64,000 bases of DNA from JADJPO01 sp963724535. GTDB lineage: Bacteria > Actinomycetota > Actinomycetes > Actinomycetales > Kineosporiaceae. Made by a program: the position numbers and the translations under genes. The stretch lies in NCBI GenBank assembly GCA_963724535.1, contig CAVRVD010000015.1, forward strand, positions 335,968 through 399,967. The letters run 5' to 3'. The notes beneath the pieces are model-generated. The model had not been told where the DNA came from and did no database searches. It saw nothing but the letters and a program-made list of their open reading frames with translations. Numbering within the stretch: position 1 is the stretch's first letter; each line of letters begins with the position of its first letter. Below are positions 34,247 to 43,520 of the stretch, in pieces.

Positions 34247-36338
34247 GCACGTGGGCATCGATGTCGTCGGCCAAGGCAGGAAGCTCCTCGGTCGGCCCGG
34301 TGTCCCAGTCCCGACCGAGTCGCTCGACCACGCTCGCATCGACGAGTACCTGTCCGGGCTGCGCCAGCGAGGCGAGCGTGACCGCTCTGCCGGGCGGGTC
34401 GCCCCACACACCGAAGGAGAGCTGCAGGCTGCCGAGCACGCCGGTGGCCACGTCGCCGGCCGACATCCCTGCGCGAGCGGTCAAGGTCAGCCCGAACTCG
34501 GCGCCGACCTCGGCGACGATCTGCAGTGCGGCGAGCACGAACTGCGCTGCGTCGTCGGTCCGGGGATCCTCCTGGTCGAGCCCGACGAGGTACAGCGAGC
34601 TCCCCGACGAGCGCTGCACGCGCTCGGCGCCGTATCGCTCGATCAGTGTGTCGACTTCCTCGATCAGCCGGTCGGTGATCTCCAGCGCCAGGTCCTGGTC
34701 CGCGCCAGCGGCTTCCGGGATCCCGTCGACCGTGACCGCGATGGCGGTCGCGGTGTCGAAGATGTCCTCGATCGCTTGCTCCCCCCGCCGGACCCGGTCG
34801 ACCAGACGGGCCGGTACCGCGGCGCTCAGCATATCGATGATGCGTTGCTCCTCGTCGACGATCGCCTGCTCCCGTGCTGCGAGTTGACGGGCGACGCTCC
34901 CGAGCTGCCGTCCGACGTCGCCGAGCTCATTGCGGCCGAGATCCTCCACCTCGGTGTCGAGGTTCCCGTCGGCGATGCGCGCCGCAGCCCCGACGAGCGT
35001 CTGGGCCGGCTGCGTGAGGGTACGGGCGAGGAGCCATCCGATGGCAGCGATGAGCGGGAGCAGGATCGCCAGGACGACGAGGATCCCCCGGAGCACCGAG
35101 TTGAGCGCCGCCTCGGATTCGGACGTGTCCTGTTCGACGATCACGGCCCAGTCCACCCCGCTGAGCTGCGCGGGAGCGGATGCGGCACGCGTCTCGGTGC
35201 CGAGGTAGTTCGTGACCGGACCGGCGAACTCGTCGCCGTTCAGCGCCGCCGCGACCGCCGCGTTGTCGACCCTCTGGATAAGGACCGGTGAGCCGACCGT
35301 CCGGATCACGTCGGCGGCGGCTGGATCGCCGTACCGGTCGACGTAGCGACGGAGGTAGCCTTCGGGGTCCTCGATCCAGGTCCTCGACTCAGAACGCAGG
35401 GTCCCGTCGGCGCCGACGACGTAGGCCTCCCCGGTGTCGTCCAGCCCGAGCAGCTTCCATTCCTGTCCGGCGGTCATCAGGGCGTTCAGCGCGCTGATCG
35501 GCAACTCGGCGACGATCGCCCCGACGACGTTGGAGCCCGAACGAACGGCCGCCGAGACGAAGACGACGGGCGCGCCGGCGGTCGGGATGTAGAACACCGC
35601 GTCGGACAGCAGTGCGTCACCGACGGCGATGCCGCTCAGCTGATCGAGTGCCGGCCCGATCCCCCTGACGTTCTCGAAGTCGACGGGGGGCCAAGTCAAC
35701 CCGTCGGTGCCGAGCTCGATCCGCTTCTTGACCGAGTAGACGACCTGGCGGGTCTCGGCGTCGACCAGAATCAGGTCGGAGAACCCGCTGGCCCCCATCA
35801 GTTCCCGGAGCAGCGGATGATGGGTGGCGTGGGCGGCGCTGTACCCCGACCCGTCGCCGGCGTCGTCGAGCAGGTCACGTTCGTCGAACCCGTTCGGGTT
35901 GTCCGCGATGTAGTGCTGCTGGAGATAGCGCCCCGCGGTGGACGTCGGGGCCAGCTCCGCTGCCGGGATGTCGGCCCCGGCCGCGACGAACGGCGGCAGG
36001 AACTCCCTGTCGTAGATCGCGACGAGCCCGGCCACCTGTCCGGGGGTGATCTCCTCGTCGAGCTGCCCGTACTCGGTCGAGAGCTCGACGACAGCAGCGG
36101 CGACGCTCGGATTGGCGGCGAGTGTCGACACCTGCGATTCGATCCGGTCGACGCCGTTCTGGAGGGCTTCGATCCGGCCGTCGCGGATGCCGTTGAGCTG
36201 GGAGGCGATGCTGTCGTCGATCAGTAGTCGGGCGAAGGCGTAGTTCACCGCCGAGAGCAGCAGCACCGAGACCAGCGTGACCCCGACGAGTGCGAGCGTC
36301 AGACGCCGCCTCAGGCCCGTGTTCCGCGCCCCGCTCAC
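34212..36338 (-). CDS. Membrane sensor with cache-like domain, HAMP and degenerate class III cyclase domain
   Basis: A 708-residue protein: N-terminal helix (about residues 12-31), an extracytoplasmic cache-like sensor of about 340 residues, a second helix (VLRGILVVLAILLPLIAAIG), HAMP (LTQPAQTLVGAAARIADGNL) and a cyclase homology domain. In that domain neither metal-binding Asp is present: the first position reads AIAVTVDG instead of an FAD-type strand, and the second reads SSGSSLYLVG instead of GD. The adenine/transition-state Asn-Arg pair is not recognisable in FGVWGDPPGRAVTLASL. It is probably not an active cyclase by the standard mechanism. The start is GTG 36338, overlapping the stop of the MscS/cNMP gene. 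Confidence 0.82.
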   Translation of the reverse strand: MSGARNTGLRRRLTLALVGVTLVSVLLLSAVNYAFARLLIDDSIASQLNGIRDGRIEALQNGVDRIESQVSTLAANPSVAAAVVELSTEYGQLDEEITPGQVAGLVAIYDREFLPPFVAAGADIPAAELAPTSTAGRYLQQHYIADNPNGFDERDLLDDAGDGSGYSAAHATHHPLLRELMGASGFSDLILVDAETRQVVYSVKKRIELGTDGLTWPPVDFENVRGIGPALDQLSGIAVGDALLSDAVFYIPTAGAPVVFVSAAVRSGSNVVGAIVAELPISALNALMTAGQEWKLLGLDDTGEAYVVGADGTLRSESRTWIEDPEGYLRRYVDRYGDPAAADVIRTVGSPVLIQRVDNAAVAAALNGDEFAGPVTNYLGTETRAASAPAQLSGVDWAVIVEQDTSESEAALNSVLRGILVVLAILLPLIAAIGWLLARTLTQPAQTLVGAAARIADGNLDTEVEDLGRNELGDVGRQLGSVARQLAAREQAIVDEEQRIIDMLSAAVPARLVDRVRRGEQAIEDIFDTATAIAVTVDGIPEAAGADQDLALEITDRLIEEVDTLIERYGAERVQRSSGSSLYLVGLDQEDPRTDDAAQFVLAALQIVAEVGAEFGLTLTARAGMSAGDVATGVLGSLQLSFGVWGDPPGRAVTLASLAQPGQVLVDASVVERLGRDWDTGPTEELPALADDIDAHVLNGPVEASSTR

Positions 36339-37868
36339 GCGGCGCCGTCCGTGCTCGCCGATTCGGCCCGGACCGGCGCGGGTGTGCGTGCGGCGTCGAC
36401 GGCGTTGCCGGCGATTCGTCGGAGCGTGCGATCGATCCGCCGCCGCCGGGTCACCGCGAGCTGGTCGAGCAGCCTGGCGAGATCGGGCGCCAGCGCGATG
36501 GCGCGGGCGGCGGCGTCGGGCGGGATCCGGACGAGTTCGCAGTCGGTCACGGCGACGAAGCAGCGGAGCGCCCGAGCGGTCCGAGTCTGGCGCATCGTCG
36601 AGCACCCCGATCAGCTCACCGGGCTCGAGGTCGAGCACGCCGACATCGTCATCGGGTCGACGGAGCATCAGGCGCGCCCGTCCCCGATAGATCACGAACA
36701 GGTCGCGGCGCCCGCTCCCGGCGACGATCGTCTCACCCTGCTGGTACTGGTCGATCGATGCGCTGGCTGCCAGGTGGTCGAGCACGTCGTCGTCGAGATC
36801 GGCGATGAGCGGCGCATCGACGAGACGCCGGCGTGCGTCGGTGGCGGTGAGCTGGCTCTCGATCGCGGTCCTGGCCCCGTCGAACAGGTAGAGGTCCTGG
36901 GCGGGGTTGGGCAGGGGGACACCGTGCCGGTACGAGAGGTACCAGACCAGCGCGCCGAAGTCCGCCCTGACGAGGGGAGCGATCGAGTAGTCGTCGATCC
37001 ACATGTAGGTCTGGTAGTCGACGACCGGGTCGGCGATCTGCGAGACGACCACCAGCGGCGGCGGATCCTCGACGACTCCCGAGGTGGAGCGGGCGGCGTC
37101 GAGCAGCATCGCCTTGGCGGCGGTCGGCGGGGCGCTCCGCTCGATCTGCACCGGCACCATCACCCGGTGCAGTCTGCTCGGGCGGTCGTAGTTGGTGATC
37201 GTCGCACTCGCCAGCTGGCCGTTGGGGATCACCACCAGGTCGCCGTTGCGGTTCTGGATCCGGGTCGCCCGCCAGTTCACGTCGACGACTCGGCCTTCGA
37301 CGTCCTCGGACTCGATCCAGTCGCCGGGACTGAACGGCTGGTCGGCGAGCAGGGTGAATCCGGATGCGATACCGCTCAACGTGTCCTGGAGGGCGAAGGA
37401 GATGACCAGCGACGTGACGCCGAGCGCGGTGAGCGCCGCCGACAGGTCGACATCCCAGACCCCGGCGATCAGAAGCCATGCGGTCGCCAGGACGACCAGC
37501 AAGCGGGGCAGCGCGAGCAGCAGCCGGGGGATCGGGCGTCGCCCGGTTCGGCGCGGTTGGTCGGTCAGCGACGCGACGACGACCCGGAGCGCGGACATCG
37601 CCGCCGTTGCGCCGGCCAACAGGATGGCGCTGCCGAGCAGGCGGAGGAAGGGGTTGCCCGTGTCGACGCTGAACAGGGCGCGGGCGAGGACCCACACGGT
37701 CAGCAGCGGGACCACCCAGACCCGCACGGTGGAGACGGCGTTCTTGAACGGCGAGTCCCGCTGGCGGAGGCGTTCCTCGAACTCGCCGGCGCCGATGATC
37801 AGCAACGGGAGGAGGACGATGAGCAGCCCGGCCCACGCCGAGTTGGAATCTCGGAAGAGGTCGGTCAT
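36335..37868 (-). CDS. MscS-family mechanosensitive channel with C-terminal cyclic-nucleotide-binding domain (frameshifted)
   Basis: The N-terminal part holds four or so membrane helices and the MscS pore/beta region (LGVTSLVISFALQDTLSGIA, FTLLADQPFSPGDWIE, NWRATRIQNRNGDLVVIPNG). A C-terminal cNMP-binding domain follows (YQQGETIVAGSGRRDLFVIY, LDLEPGELIGVLDD). Near 36591-36607 the frame breaks: continuing in frame gives arginine-rich nonsense that runs into the next gene, while the neighbouring frame resumes the domain with RQTRTARALRCFVAVTDCEL to a proper stop at 36335. One extra base in the GACGATGCGCC stretch explains it. Without correction the two genes read as one 1218-residue fusion. The ATG overlaps the preceding cyclase-like gene's stop. 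Confidence 0.75.
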
Positions 37869-40024
37869 CGGGCCGGCTCCGCGTCGGGGGTCCGGCCGGT
37901 GACGACGCTCGCATCCTGGCCAGCGGTCGCGTCGTCGTCGGTCTCGAACGTCGGCGGGAGCTGCGCGCGGGTCGAGGCCGACACGAGCACCGTGTTCGGC
38001 GCGGCGCGACGAGCGAGATCGGCCGCATGCTGGACGGTCGCCCCCCAGGCGTCGTACACGAGCGCCGTCCCACCGGTCAACCCGACGGTCACCGGACCCG
38101 AATCAACGCCGGCGCTCATCGAGATCGACTGCGAGCTGTCGTCGGACAGGTCCTCGAGCAGGTCGCGGACGTCCAGGACGAAGGCCACCGCCCGGGCCGC
38201 ATGGTCCATGCGCGGGCGCACGGTGCCGGACCCTGCGAAGTACGCGTCACCTGTCAGCCGAATCCGTTCGAGGCCTCGTTGCTTGGCCAACACGTCGACC
38301 TCCTCGACGAAGCGATCGAGCAGGACTCGTGCGTCGTCCCTCGATCCCGATCGCAGCAGCGGCCCCAGCCCGCGAACGACGACGACGGCGATCGTTGCGT
38401 GTGCGACCTGGTCGATCACGTCGCGCTCGCCGGCTTCGGCGCGCTGCGCAACCTGGGGTGGCAGGAACTTGCGCAGCAGGCGACCGCGTTCGTCGGCGCG
38501 TTCCCGCGCATCGGCGTTGCGGGCGTTCAGGGAGGCCAGCATCGTGTCGATATCGTCGGCCAGCTCGACGAACTCGGTCGCGCTCCCGTCCGGCAGGCTC
38601 GCCGAGCCGGTCCCCACGTCGCTGTCGGCCCCGGCGCGCACCGCACGCAGGTTGGCGGAGATCACGCGCACAGGCTGGAGCAGACGGTCGGACCAGCGCA
38701 CGGCGAGGAACGTGATCGCGACGAGGAAGACGGCGATCGCGATCAGCAGGTTGCGGGTGAACTCGACGATCGGCTGCTCGAGCTCCCGTCGTTCGACCTG
38801 GGTGATCATCGCCCACTCCAGGCCGTTGATCTCGAGCGCCCGGCGGGCCTGGAGCACGTTGGCGCCCAGGTAGTCCGAGGTCTCGACCAGGTCCGGCGGC
38901 TCGTCGAGAGCGGCATCGACGGCCTGGCCGTCGACCGGTTGGAACAGCACAGTCGTCCCGAAGCGCCCCATCAGGCGGACCTGTCCGTCGGTCGCCGCCC
39001 CGGCCGCCTTCACCGCATCGAGGTAGGCGTTCCGGTCCTCGACGAAGCCCCGGGCGTCGGAGCGCATGAGGTCGTCGCGAGCGACCACGTACGTCTGCGC
39101 CGTGTCGCCCTCGCCCGTCCATGACCCGTTGTCGGTGGTGATCGAGTTGAGCTGGTCCGGGTCGACGCGGAGCGCGACGAACCCAACCACCGCGCCGTTC
39201 TGGAAGACCGGGCTGGCGACGAACGCGCTCGGCTCGCCGCCCGCGGCGGTGTAGCTCGTGAAATCACGGATCATTGCCGTCCCGGCCTCCGGGCGGTCGC
39301 CGAAGGAGTTGATGAGGACGGCCAGCGGGCCTCCGCTCTGCGGGCCGGTCCGCAGGCTGGTCGCGAAGTCGATGTCCTTCGCCGTCGAGTAGACGATCGT
39401 GTCGTTGGTCGGCTCGATGAGGTAGAGGTCGGCGGCCGCGGCCTGGACGGCTACCTCGCTGAACGACTGGTGAAGTCCGTCGTGCACCTGCGACCACCGG
39501 CTGCCGTCGTTGGCGTCGCTGAGCAGGCTACCGTCGTCCCCCGCCGACACGACGTACTTCGACTGGAGGTACAACGCGGCGGGGGCCCGCGGGGCGAGGC
39601 TGGCCGCGCTGATCGGCCGGCCGCGCACGATGGACAGCTCCGGCGCCACCACGTCGACGTAGTACGAGGCGACAGCCTTCTCGTCCGCGTCCGAGGGACC
39701 CGTGGCCTGGAGCTCACGGTAGGCGTCGCTGAACTCGACGATCGCCGCCGCGGTGCTCGGGCTGATCGCCTGGGCGACCGCGACCCGCTGGAGTCCGCCG
39801 ACGTATCGCTCGACCTGGTCGGCTCTTGCCGCTCCGAGCGAGTTGAACTGGTCGCGCAGGACGTCGTCGGCGAGGTCGCTGCCGCGTTGGAGGCCGACGA
39901 CCGAGGTGATCACCAGGGACACCAGCGCGACCAGAACCACGACCAGCGAGAGCCGCGTGACGACGGACATGTTCCGAAACATCCGTCGAGACGCGGCCGG
40001 ACTCTTCGGCTGCGGTTCGCCCAT
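37865..40024 (-). CDS. Membrane sensor with cache-like domain, HAMP and atypical class III cyclase domain
   Basis: A 719-residue relative of the protein at 34212: helix at about residues 22-45, large extracytoplasmic sensor domain, second helix (LLIAIAVFLVAITFLAVRW), HAMP-like segment and a cyclase homology domain. The first metal Asp is missing (TIAVVVVRGLGPLL), the second region keeps GD (RLTGDAYFAGSG), and the nucleotide-site region reads DAWGATVQHAADLARR with Asn replaced. Standard two-metal catalysis looks impaired. It is the first gene of a three-gene overlapping operon with the MscS/cNMP channel. The ATG is followed by a basic stretch (SRRMFRNMS) typical of membrane insertion. Confidence 0.82.
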   Translation of the reverse strand: MGEPQPKSPAASRRMFRNMSVVTRLSLVVVLVALVSLVITSVVGLQRGSDLADDVLRDQFNSLGAARADQVERYVGGLQRVAVAQAISPSTAAAIVEFSDAYRELQATGPSDADEKAVASYYVDVVAPELSIVRGRPISAASLAPRAPAALYLQSKYVVSAGDDGSLLSDANDGSRWSQVHDGLHQSFSEVAVQAAAADLYLIEPTNDTIVYSTAKDIDFATSLRTGPQSGGPLAVLINSFGDRPEAGTAMIRDFTSYTAAGGEPSAFVASPVFQNGAVVGFVALRVDPDQLNSITTDNGSWTGEGDTAQTYVVARDDLMRSDARGFVEDRNAYLDAVKAAGAATDGQVRLMGRFGTTVLFQPVDGQAVDAALDEPPDLVETSDYLGANVLQARRALEINGLEWAMITQVERRELEQPIVEFTRNLLIAIAVFLVAITFLAVRWSDRLLQPVRVISANLRAVRAGADSDVGTGSASLPDGSATEFVELADDIDTMLASLNARNADARERADERGRLLRKFLPPQVAQRAEAGERDVIDQVAHATIAVVVVRGLGPLLRSGSRDDARVLLDRFVEEVDVLAKQRGLERIRLTGDAYFAGSGTVRPRMDHAARAVAFVLDVRDLLEDLSDDSSQSISMSAGVDSGPVTVGLTGGTALVYDAWGATVQHAADLARRAAPNTVLVSASTRAQLPPTFETDDDATAGQDASVVTGRTPDAEPAR

Positions 40025-40138
40025 CGGCCGAGGCTACTGGTGCGCATGCCGACAAACGCGGGGCCGATTGTCCCGGACCGGCGGTCCACCCGGACCCGGT
40101 CAGAAGCCCTGATCATCGATCAAGGAACCCACAGGTCA

Positions 40139-41356
40139 CTAGGTGGGCAGTCCCCACGAGACGACGAACCATGCGAAGTCGGCGGATGCCGCCGTGTTGC
40201 TGCGGGTCAGCGTGAGTTGGGTCGTACTCGTCAGCGCGGCTGTCGCGCAGGCCACGCCGATGATGTCGTCCGTGACATACGCCGTCCGTCCGCCGTTCTG
40301 ACCGCCGTTCACCTGGCTCGACAGGAACGACGTGGTCCTGGCGAGGTTCACCGCCGTGATCGCCGCCGTCGCCGATACCGTGCCCGCACCGAGGCTGGAG
40401 CTACCCGACTGCACGACCGAGCCCTCCTTGAGCTCGATGGCCTGCCAGGAGATCTCGGTGACGTCGTAGTTGGCGACGCTGCGATCGAAGGTGATCGTCG
40501 TCGAGTTGGTGAGGCGGGCGCGTACCATCCCCGAACCGATGTCGACACCGGCGTCCGGCCTGCGAGCACCCACCAGCACGAACGTGCGTGAGGTGGTGAC
40601 CGCGGTCCCGAGCGTGGCCGTCGTCGACAGCCCACCCCCGGTGAGCGAGGTGCTGCCCTTCTGGACATTGATCTTGGTCGGATCGGTGAACTCGACGACC
40701 TGCCAGTAGATCGTGGCGGTGGCGCTGACGTCCTGTCGCAGCTGCAAGTTGGTCGTGCTCGTCAGCTCGCCGACCAATGGGTCGTTGCCGCCCCAGGTGG
40801 TATCTGCGGGGTTCGTCACCTTCGACCAGGTGACGAACGCAGCTGCCACCGAGTTCACGGCGGCGATCGTCACGTCGGTCGTGGGTGTGTTCGGGGCCGC
40901 CGTCCCACGTTGGACGCTGACACCGCAGTTGTACTCGACGACGCTCCACTCGATGGCGATGGTCACCGGGCTCGCCTCGTCGGTGCTGCGGTGGAACTCG
41001 AGTGTCGTGGAGCTGGCGATCCGGCCGCCGACCTCGGAGCCCACCGGGCGGTTGGAGTTGTGCCGTGTGCTGAACAACAAGAACGCCTTGGCCGGGTTGA
41101 CCGCGGTGATCGTCACGGTCCGGATGCCGTTGGCGGTACTGGTGGTCGATCCTCTCTGGACGGCGGCTCGGTAGAAGCACGTGGCGCTGGTGAAGTTGGC
41201 TGCGCTGACCGTTGTTCCGCTGAAGCCCGCGCTCACCGACGGGAGCAGCATGGACAGCGCGAGCAGGGCTGCCGCCGTCGCGACGGAGACGATGGCGCGG
41301 ACCGGCCGCCCGGTGGCGCTGTGCGCAGGACGGCACGTGGTCGGGTCCGATCCCAC
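40139..41356 (-). CDS. Secreted protein with four tandem beta repeats
   Basis: A 405-residue protein with an N-terminal signal-like helix (AIVSVATAAALLALSMLLPS, about residues 21-40). After it come four repeats of about 75-95 residues, each ending in an aromatic strand such as IEWSVVEYNCGVSVQRG, IYWQVVEFTDPTKINVQKG and ISWQAIELKEGSVVQSG; the last, FAWFVVSWGLPT, terminates the protein. Composition is Ser/Thr/Val-rich with few charges, as in surface or adhesin-like beta proteins. No sortase motif is visible. Function unknown. It stands alone between the cyclase operon and the Asp23 operon. Confidence 0.78.
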   Translation of the reverse strand: MGSDPTTCRPAHSATGRPVRAIVSVATAAALLALSMLLPSVSAGFSGTTVSAANFTSATCFYRAAVQRGSTTSTANGIRTVTITAVNPAKAFLLFSTRHNSNRPVGSEVGGRIASSTTLEFHRSTDEASPVTIAIEWSVVEYNCGVSVQRGTAAPNTPTTDVTIAAVNSVAAAFVTWSKVTNPADTTWGGNDPLVGELTSTTNLQLRQDVSATATIYWQVVEFTDPTKINVQKGSTSLTGGGLSTTATLGTAVTTSRTFVLVGARRPDAGVDIGSGMVRARLTNSTTITFDRSVANYDVTEISWQAIELKEGSVVQSGSSSLGAGTVSATAAITAVNLARTTSFLSSQVNGGQNGGRTAYVTDDIIGVACATAALTSTTQLTLTRSNTAASADFAWFVVSWGLPT

Positions 41357-41419
41357 CCCATGGTGGTCGGCAGGCGTCCGCCGGTTCTGAACGCAGCGCT
41401 GCCGCGGCCGTGGCTACCG

Positions 41420-41989
41420 TCAGTCGACCCGCGAGAGCTTGCGCGAGCGGGAAGCCGAGTGCAGCAGGAGCCGTGCCTGTATGTCGCGGCGCTCAAGAGC
41501 CTCCGACAGCTCCGTCGAGACCTGCGTGTAGGCCGAAGCGAGCACCTCCAGGTTCGTGGTGGGCTCGACGGTGGCCGTGAGCTCGAGAACCAGCGATTGC
41601 CGGTGGCGCACGCAGCGACCATGGGTGGACCGAACGCCCAGGGTCGAGCCGAGCAGCTCCGACGCCAGTCGGACGAGTGCCGGGGCGTGGACGGTGAGCC
41701 GACCCTGCGCACCCGACCCGGGAAGTCCCACCGTTCGCACGGGGGATCGGAGCAGGAGCGCGCTGACCCAGCGCACTGCCAACGCGATGGCGAGGACACC
41801 AGCCGCTGCCGAGGCCCACGGCCACCAGGCCTCCTCGATGACGGTGGTCACCGAGGAGGTGTCGACGACCCCACTGGCGATCTGCCACCGCCCCGAGCCC
41901 CACGCGGTGGTGGCTGCCCCCCCGACCAGGAGCAGCAACCCCACGGCCAGGAGTACCACTCGGTTCAGGGCGTTCGCCGTCCGGCTCAT
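41420..41989 (-). CDS. amaP: AmaP-like alkaline shock membrane anchor protein
   Basis: A 189-residue protein with two N-terminal helices (about 9-28 and 54-75) and a cytoplasmic alpha/beta domain (LTVHAPALVRLASELLGSTL, LELTATVEPTTNLEVLASAY). This layout and its place as last gene of an Asp23 operon match AmaP, which anchors Asp23 at the membrane in Firmicutes. ATGA overlap with the DUF6286 gene. Confidence 0.8.
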   Translation of the reverse strand: MSRTANALNRVVLLAVGLLLLVGGAATTAWGSGRWQIASGVVDTSSVTTVIEEAWWPWASAAAGVLAIALAVRWVSALLLRSPVRTVGLPGSGAQGRLTVHAPALVRLASELLGSTLGVRSTHGRCVRHRQSLVLELTATVEPTTNLEVLASAYTQVSTELSEALERRDIQARLLLHSASRSRKLSRVD

Positions 41990-42585
41990 CCGCGACCACG
42001 GCCCTTGGTGTAGTGCACCTGAGTGCGGAGCGTCGGACGCAGGACCGACATGCGCTCATCCACCGCGACCCGAACGGCCTCCGCGATGCCGCGGACGCTT
42101 TCCGGCCCAGCGATGGACTCGATGCGGACGCTCAGCCGTCCCCCCCTGCAGGCCGAGGAGGCGCCCACAACGCCGTCCACGTCCTGCGCGGTCGCCGTCG
42201 CGAGCCGGGCGACGTCGCCGGGGTCCAGGTAGAGACCCGACCCCGTCCCGAGAGTGAACCACCGGCGGCGCCTCAGGGAGAGCGCGGCCACGATGAACCC
42301 GATTCCGAGCAGGACGGCGATCGGGCCGGCGAGCAGCTGCCACCTGCTGGGCCCGAGGCCGTCCACCAGGTCGAGCGCCTGCACCGTCCAGGCAGGGCCC
42401 GGCAGCCAGTCGGCGGCGACGGCGGCGTCGCGGAGCGCGGCCACCCCCAAGGCGGCCAGCGCCGCCGCCATCACACCGCCCAGCCAGTGGGTCGCACCGA
42501 GCCGTTTGGGTGGGTCTGCGGCAGGCAGGGGTGAGCGTTCGGTTCTGTTCAGGGGAGCTGTCGGCGCGGTGCCGGCGGCGGTCAT
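41986..42585 (-). CDS. DUF6286-type membrane protein of the Asp23 operon
   Basis: A 199-residue protein: two central helices (HWLGGVMAAALAALGVAALR; LLAGPIAVLLGIGFIVAALS) and a C-terminal cytoplasmic domain with a strand-helix pattern like Asp23/AmaP domains (DVDGVVGASSACRGGRLSV). It occurs in actinobacterial Asp23 operons next to AmaP. GTG/ATG overlaps on both sides make it translationally coupled. Probably a membrane partner of Asp23. Confidence 0.75.
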   Translation of the reverse strand: MTAAGTAPTAPLNRTERSPLPAADPPKRLGATHWLGGVMAAALAALGVAALRDAAVAADWLPGPAWTVQALDLVDGLGPSRWQLLAGPIAVLLGIGFIVAALSLRRRRWFTLGTGSGLYLDPGDVARLATATAQDVDGVVGASSACRGGRLSVRIESIAGPESVRGIAEAVRVAVDERMSVLRPTLRTQVHYTKGRGRG

Positions 42586-42947
42586 TCCACCCTCCGTCGG
42601 TCCGCGGTCCGTTCCAGGACCAGCCGTGGGACGGCGACATCGACCCGGTCGACCTCGACGCCGGCCAGCGCCTGTACCTGGGCCGACACCCGGTCACGGA
42701 CGGCGGCGGTCACGTGCGCGAGCTGGGCGGGCCAGGCTACTTCGACGTCCACCCGCAGGGTGGTTCGGCGGCCGGCCACCACAGCCTCGGCGGAGGGTGA
42801 CCCGCGGCGTAGCCGTCCCTGCAGGCCGCCGGACGCCGTCACGACGCTGGGCACCTCGCTCGCAGCCCGTTCCGCCACTCGGCGGACGACGCGCGGGTGA
42901 ATCACCAGCCGTCCCCGCCCGCCCGGGTCCGGGGCGTCCTCACCCAC
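42582..42947 (-). CDS. Asp23/Gls24 family envelope stress protein
   Basis: A 121-residue protein with the Asp23 pattern: LVIHPRVVRRVAERAASEVP, a strand TLRVDVEVAWPAQLAHVTAA and VQALAGVEVDRVDVAVPRLV. I chose GTG 42947, which overlaps the stop of the small DUF2273 gene; the in-frame upstream codons belong to that gene's other frame. It should bind the AmaP/DUF6286 membrane anchors beneath the cell membrane. Confidence 0.82.
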   Translation of the reverse strand: MGEDAPDPGGRGRLVIHPRVVRRVAERAASEVPSVVTASGGLQGRLRRGSPSAEAVVAGRRTTLRVDVEVAWPAQLAHVTAAVRDRVSAQVQALAGVEVDRVDVAVPRLVLERTADRRRVE

Positions 42948-43119
42948 GGCGTCCGCCTCGCAGGATCGCGGCGAGATCGAACTCCCCGTCGAGCTGGCCA
43001 CCCACCACGTAGCCGACGACACCCAGCACGAGGGCAAGCAGGAACCCGAACATGCCTCCTACGGCAGCGGCGATCCCCAGCAGCAGCCCCGCGATCAGCC
43101 CGATGGTCGATGTACTCAT
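42940..43119 (-). CDS. DUF2273-like small membrane protein
   Basis: A 59-residue protein with two glycine-rich helices (IGLIAGLLLGIAAAVGGMFG and FLLALVLGVVGYVVGGQLD) and a basic end, as in DUF2273 small membrane proteins found in Asp23 operons. ATG 43119 follows GGAGACAGAC. The C-terminus overlaps the following Asp23 gene by eight bases. Confidence 0.82.
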   Translation of the reverse strand: MSTSTIGLIAGLLLGIAAAVGGMFGFLLALVLGVVGYVVGGQLDGEFDLAAILRGGRRG

Positions 43120-43157
43120 GTCTGTCTCCGGATCGTCAGGGAATGGGTGGTGCCGAC

Positions 43158-43520
43158 TCACAGTGCCGTGTCTCGGCGCCGAGGTCTGGGTGGCGGGCCC
43201 GAGCCTTCGTCCAGGTCGACGTAGCGGCGGGCGCCCGGGACGCCGCGGGGAAGCCGCCCGCGGGCCCCGCGCAGTGCCCTGCGAAGGTGGCGCCGGCGGC
43301 GCCGGGCGTCCCGCAGCATTCGCCGCACGCGGACGGAGATTCGCCTACCTCGGGGGTGCAGCCCGTCCCCGGTGTTCAGACCGTACCGGCGGTCGACGTC
43401 GGCCAGAGCGGCGAGGTACTCCGCGGTCCGGCCCCCGCGGTCGGGGTGCAGTCGTCGGGCGACGTCGCGGCGCTCCCGTCGCCATGCCGACACCCGAGGG
43501 GACGGTCCTGGCTCACCCAT
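43158..43520 (-). CDS. Small arginine-rich protein with J-domain-like HPD motif
   Basis: A 120-residue, strongly basic protein. The segment RRDVARRLHPDRGGRTAEYLAAL resembles helix II-loop-helix III of a DnaJ domain including the His-Pro-Asp tripeptide; helix IV and other J-protein parts are not evident. A very arginine-rich middle follows. It overlaps the Asp23 gene upstream (start ATG 43520, alternative 43529) and lies inside the envelope-stress operon. A chaperone link is possible but rests on the short motif. Confidence 0.6.
   Translation of the reverse strand: MGEPGPSPRVSAWRRERRDVARRLHPDRGGRTAEYLAALADVDRRYGLNTGDGLHPRGRRISVRVRRMLRDARRRRRHLRRALRGARGRLPRGVPGARRYVDLDEGSGPPPRPRRRDTAL

Noticed and set aside
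34212..37868. A single 1218-residue channel-cyclase fusion protein
   Set aside because: The linker is arginine-rich nonsense while the neighbouring frame continues the cNMP domain to a normal stop that overlaps a GTG start. A frameshift explains the data better.
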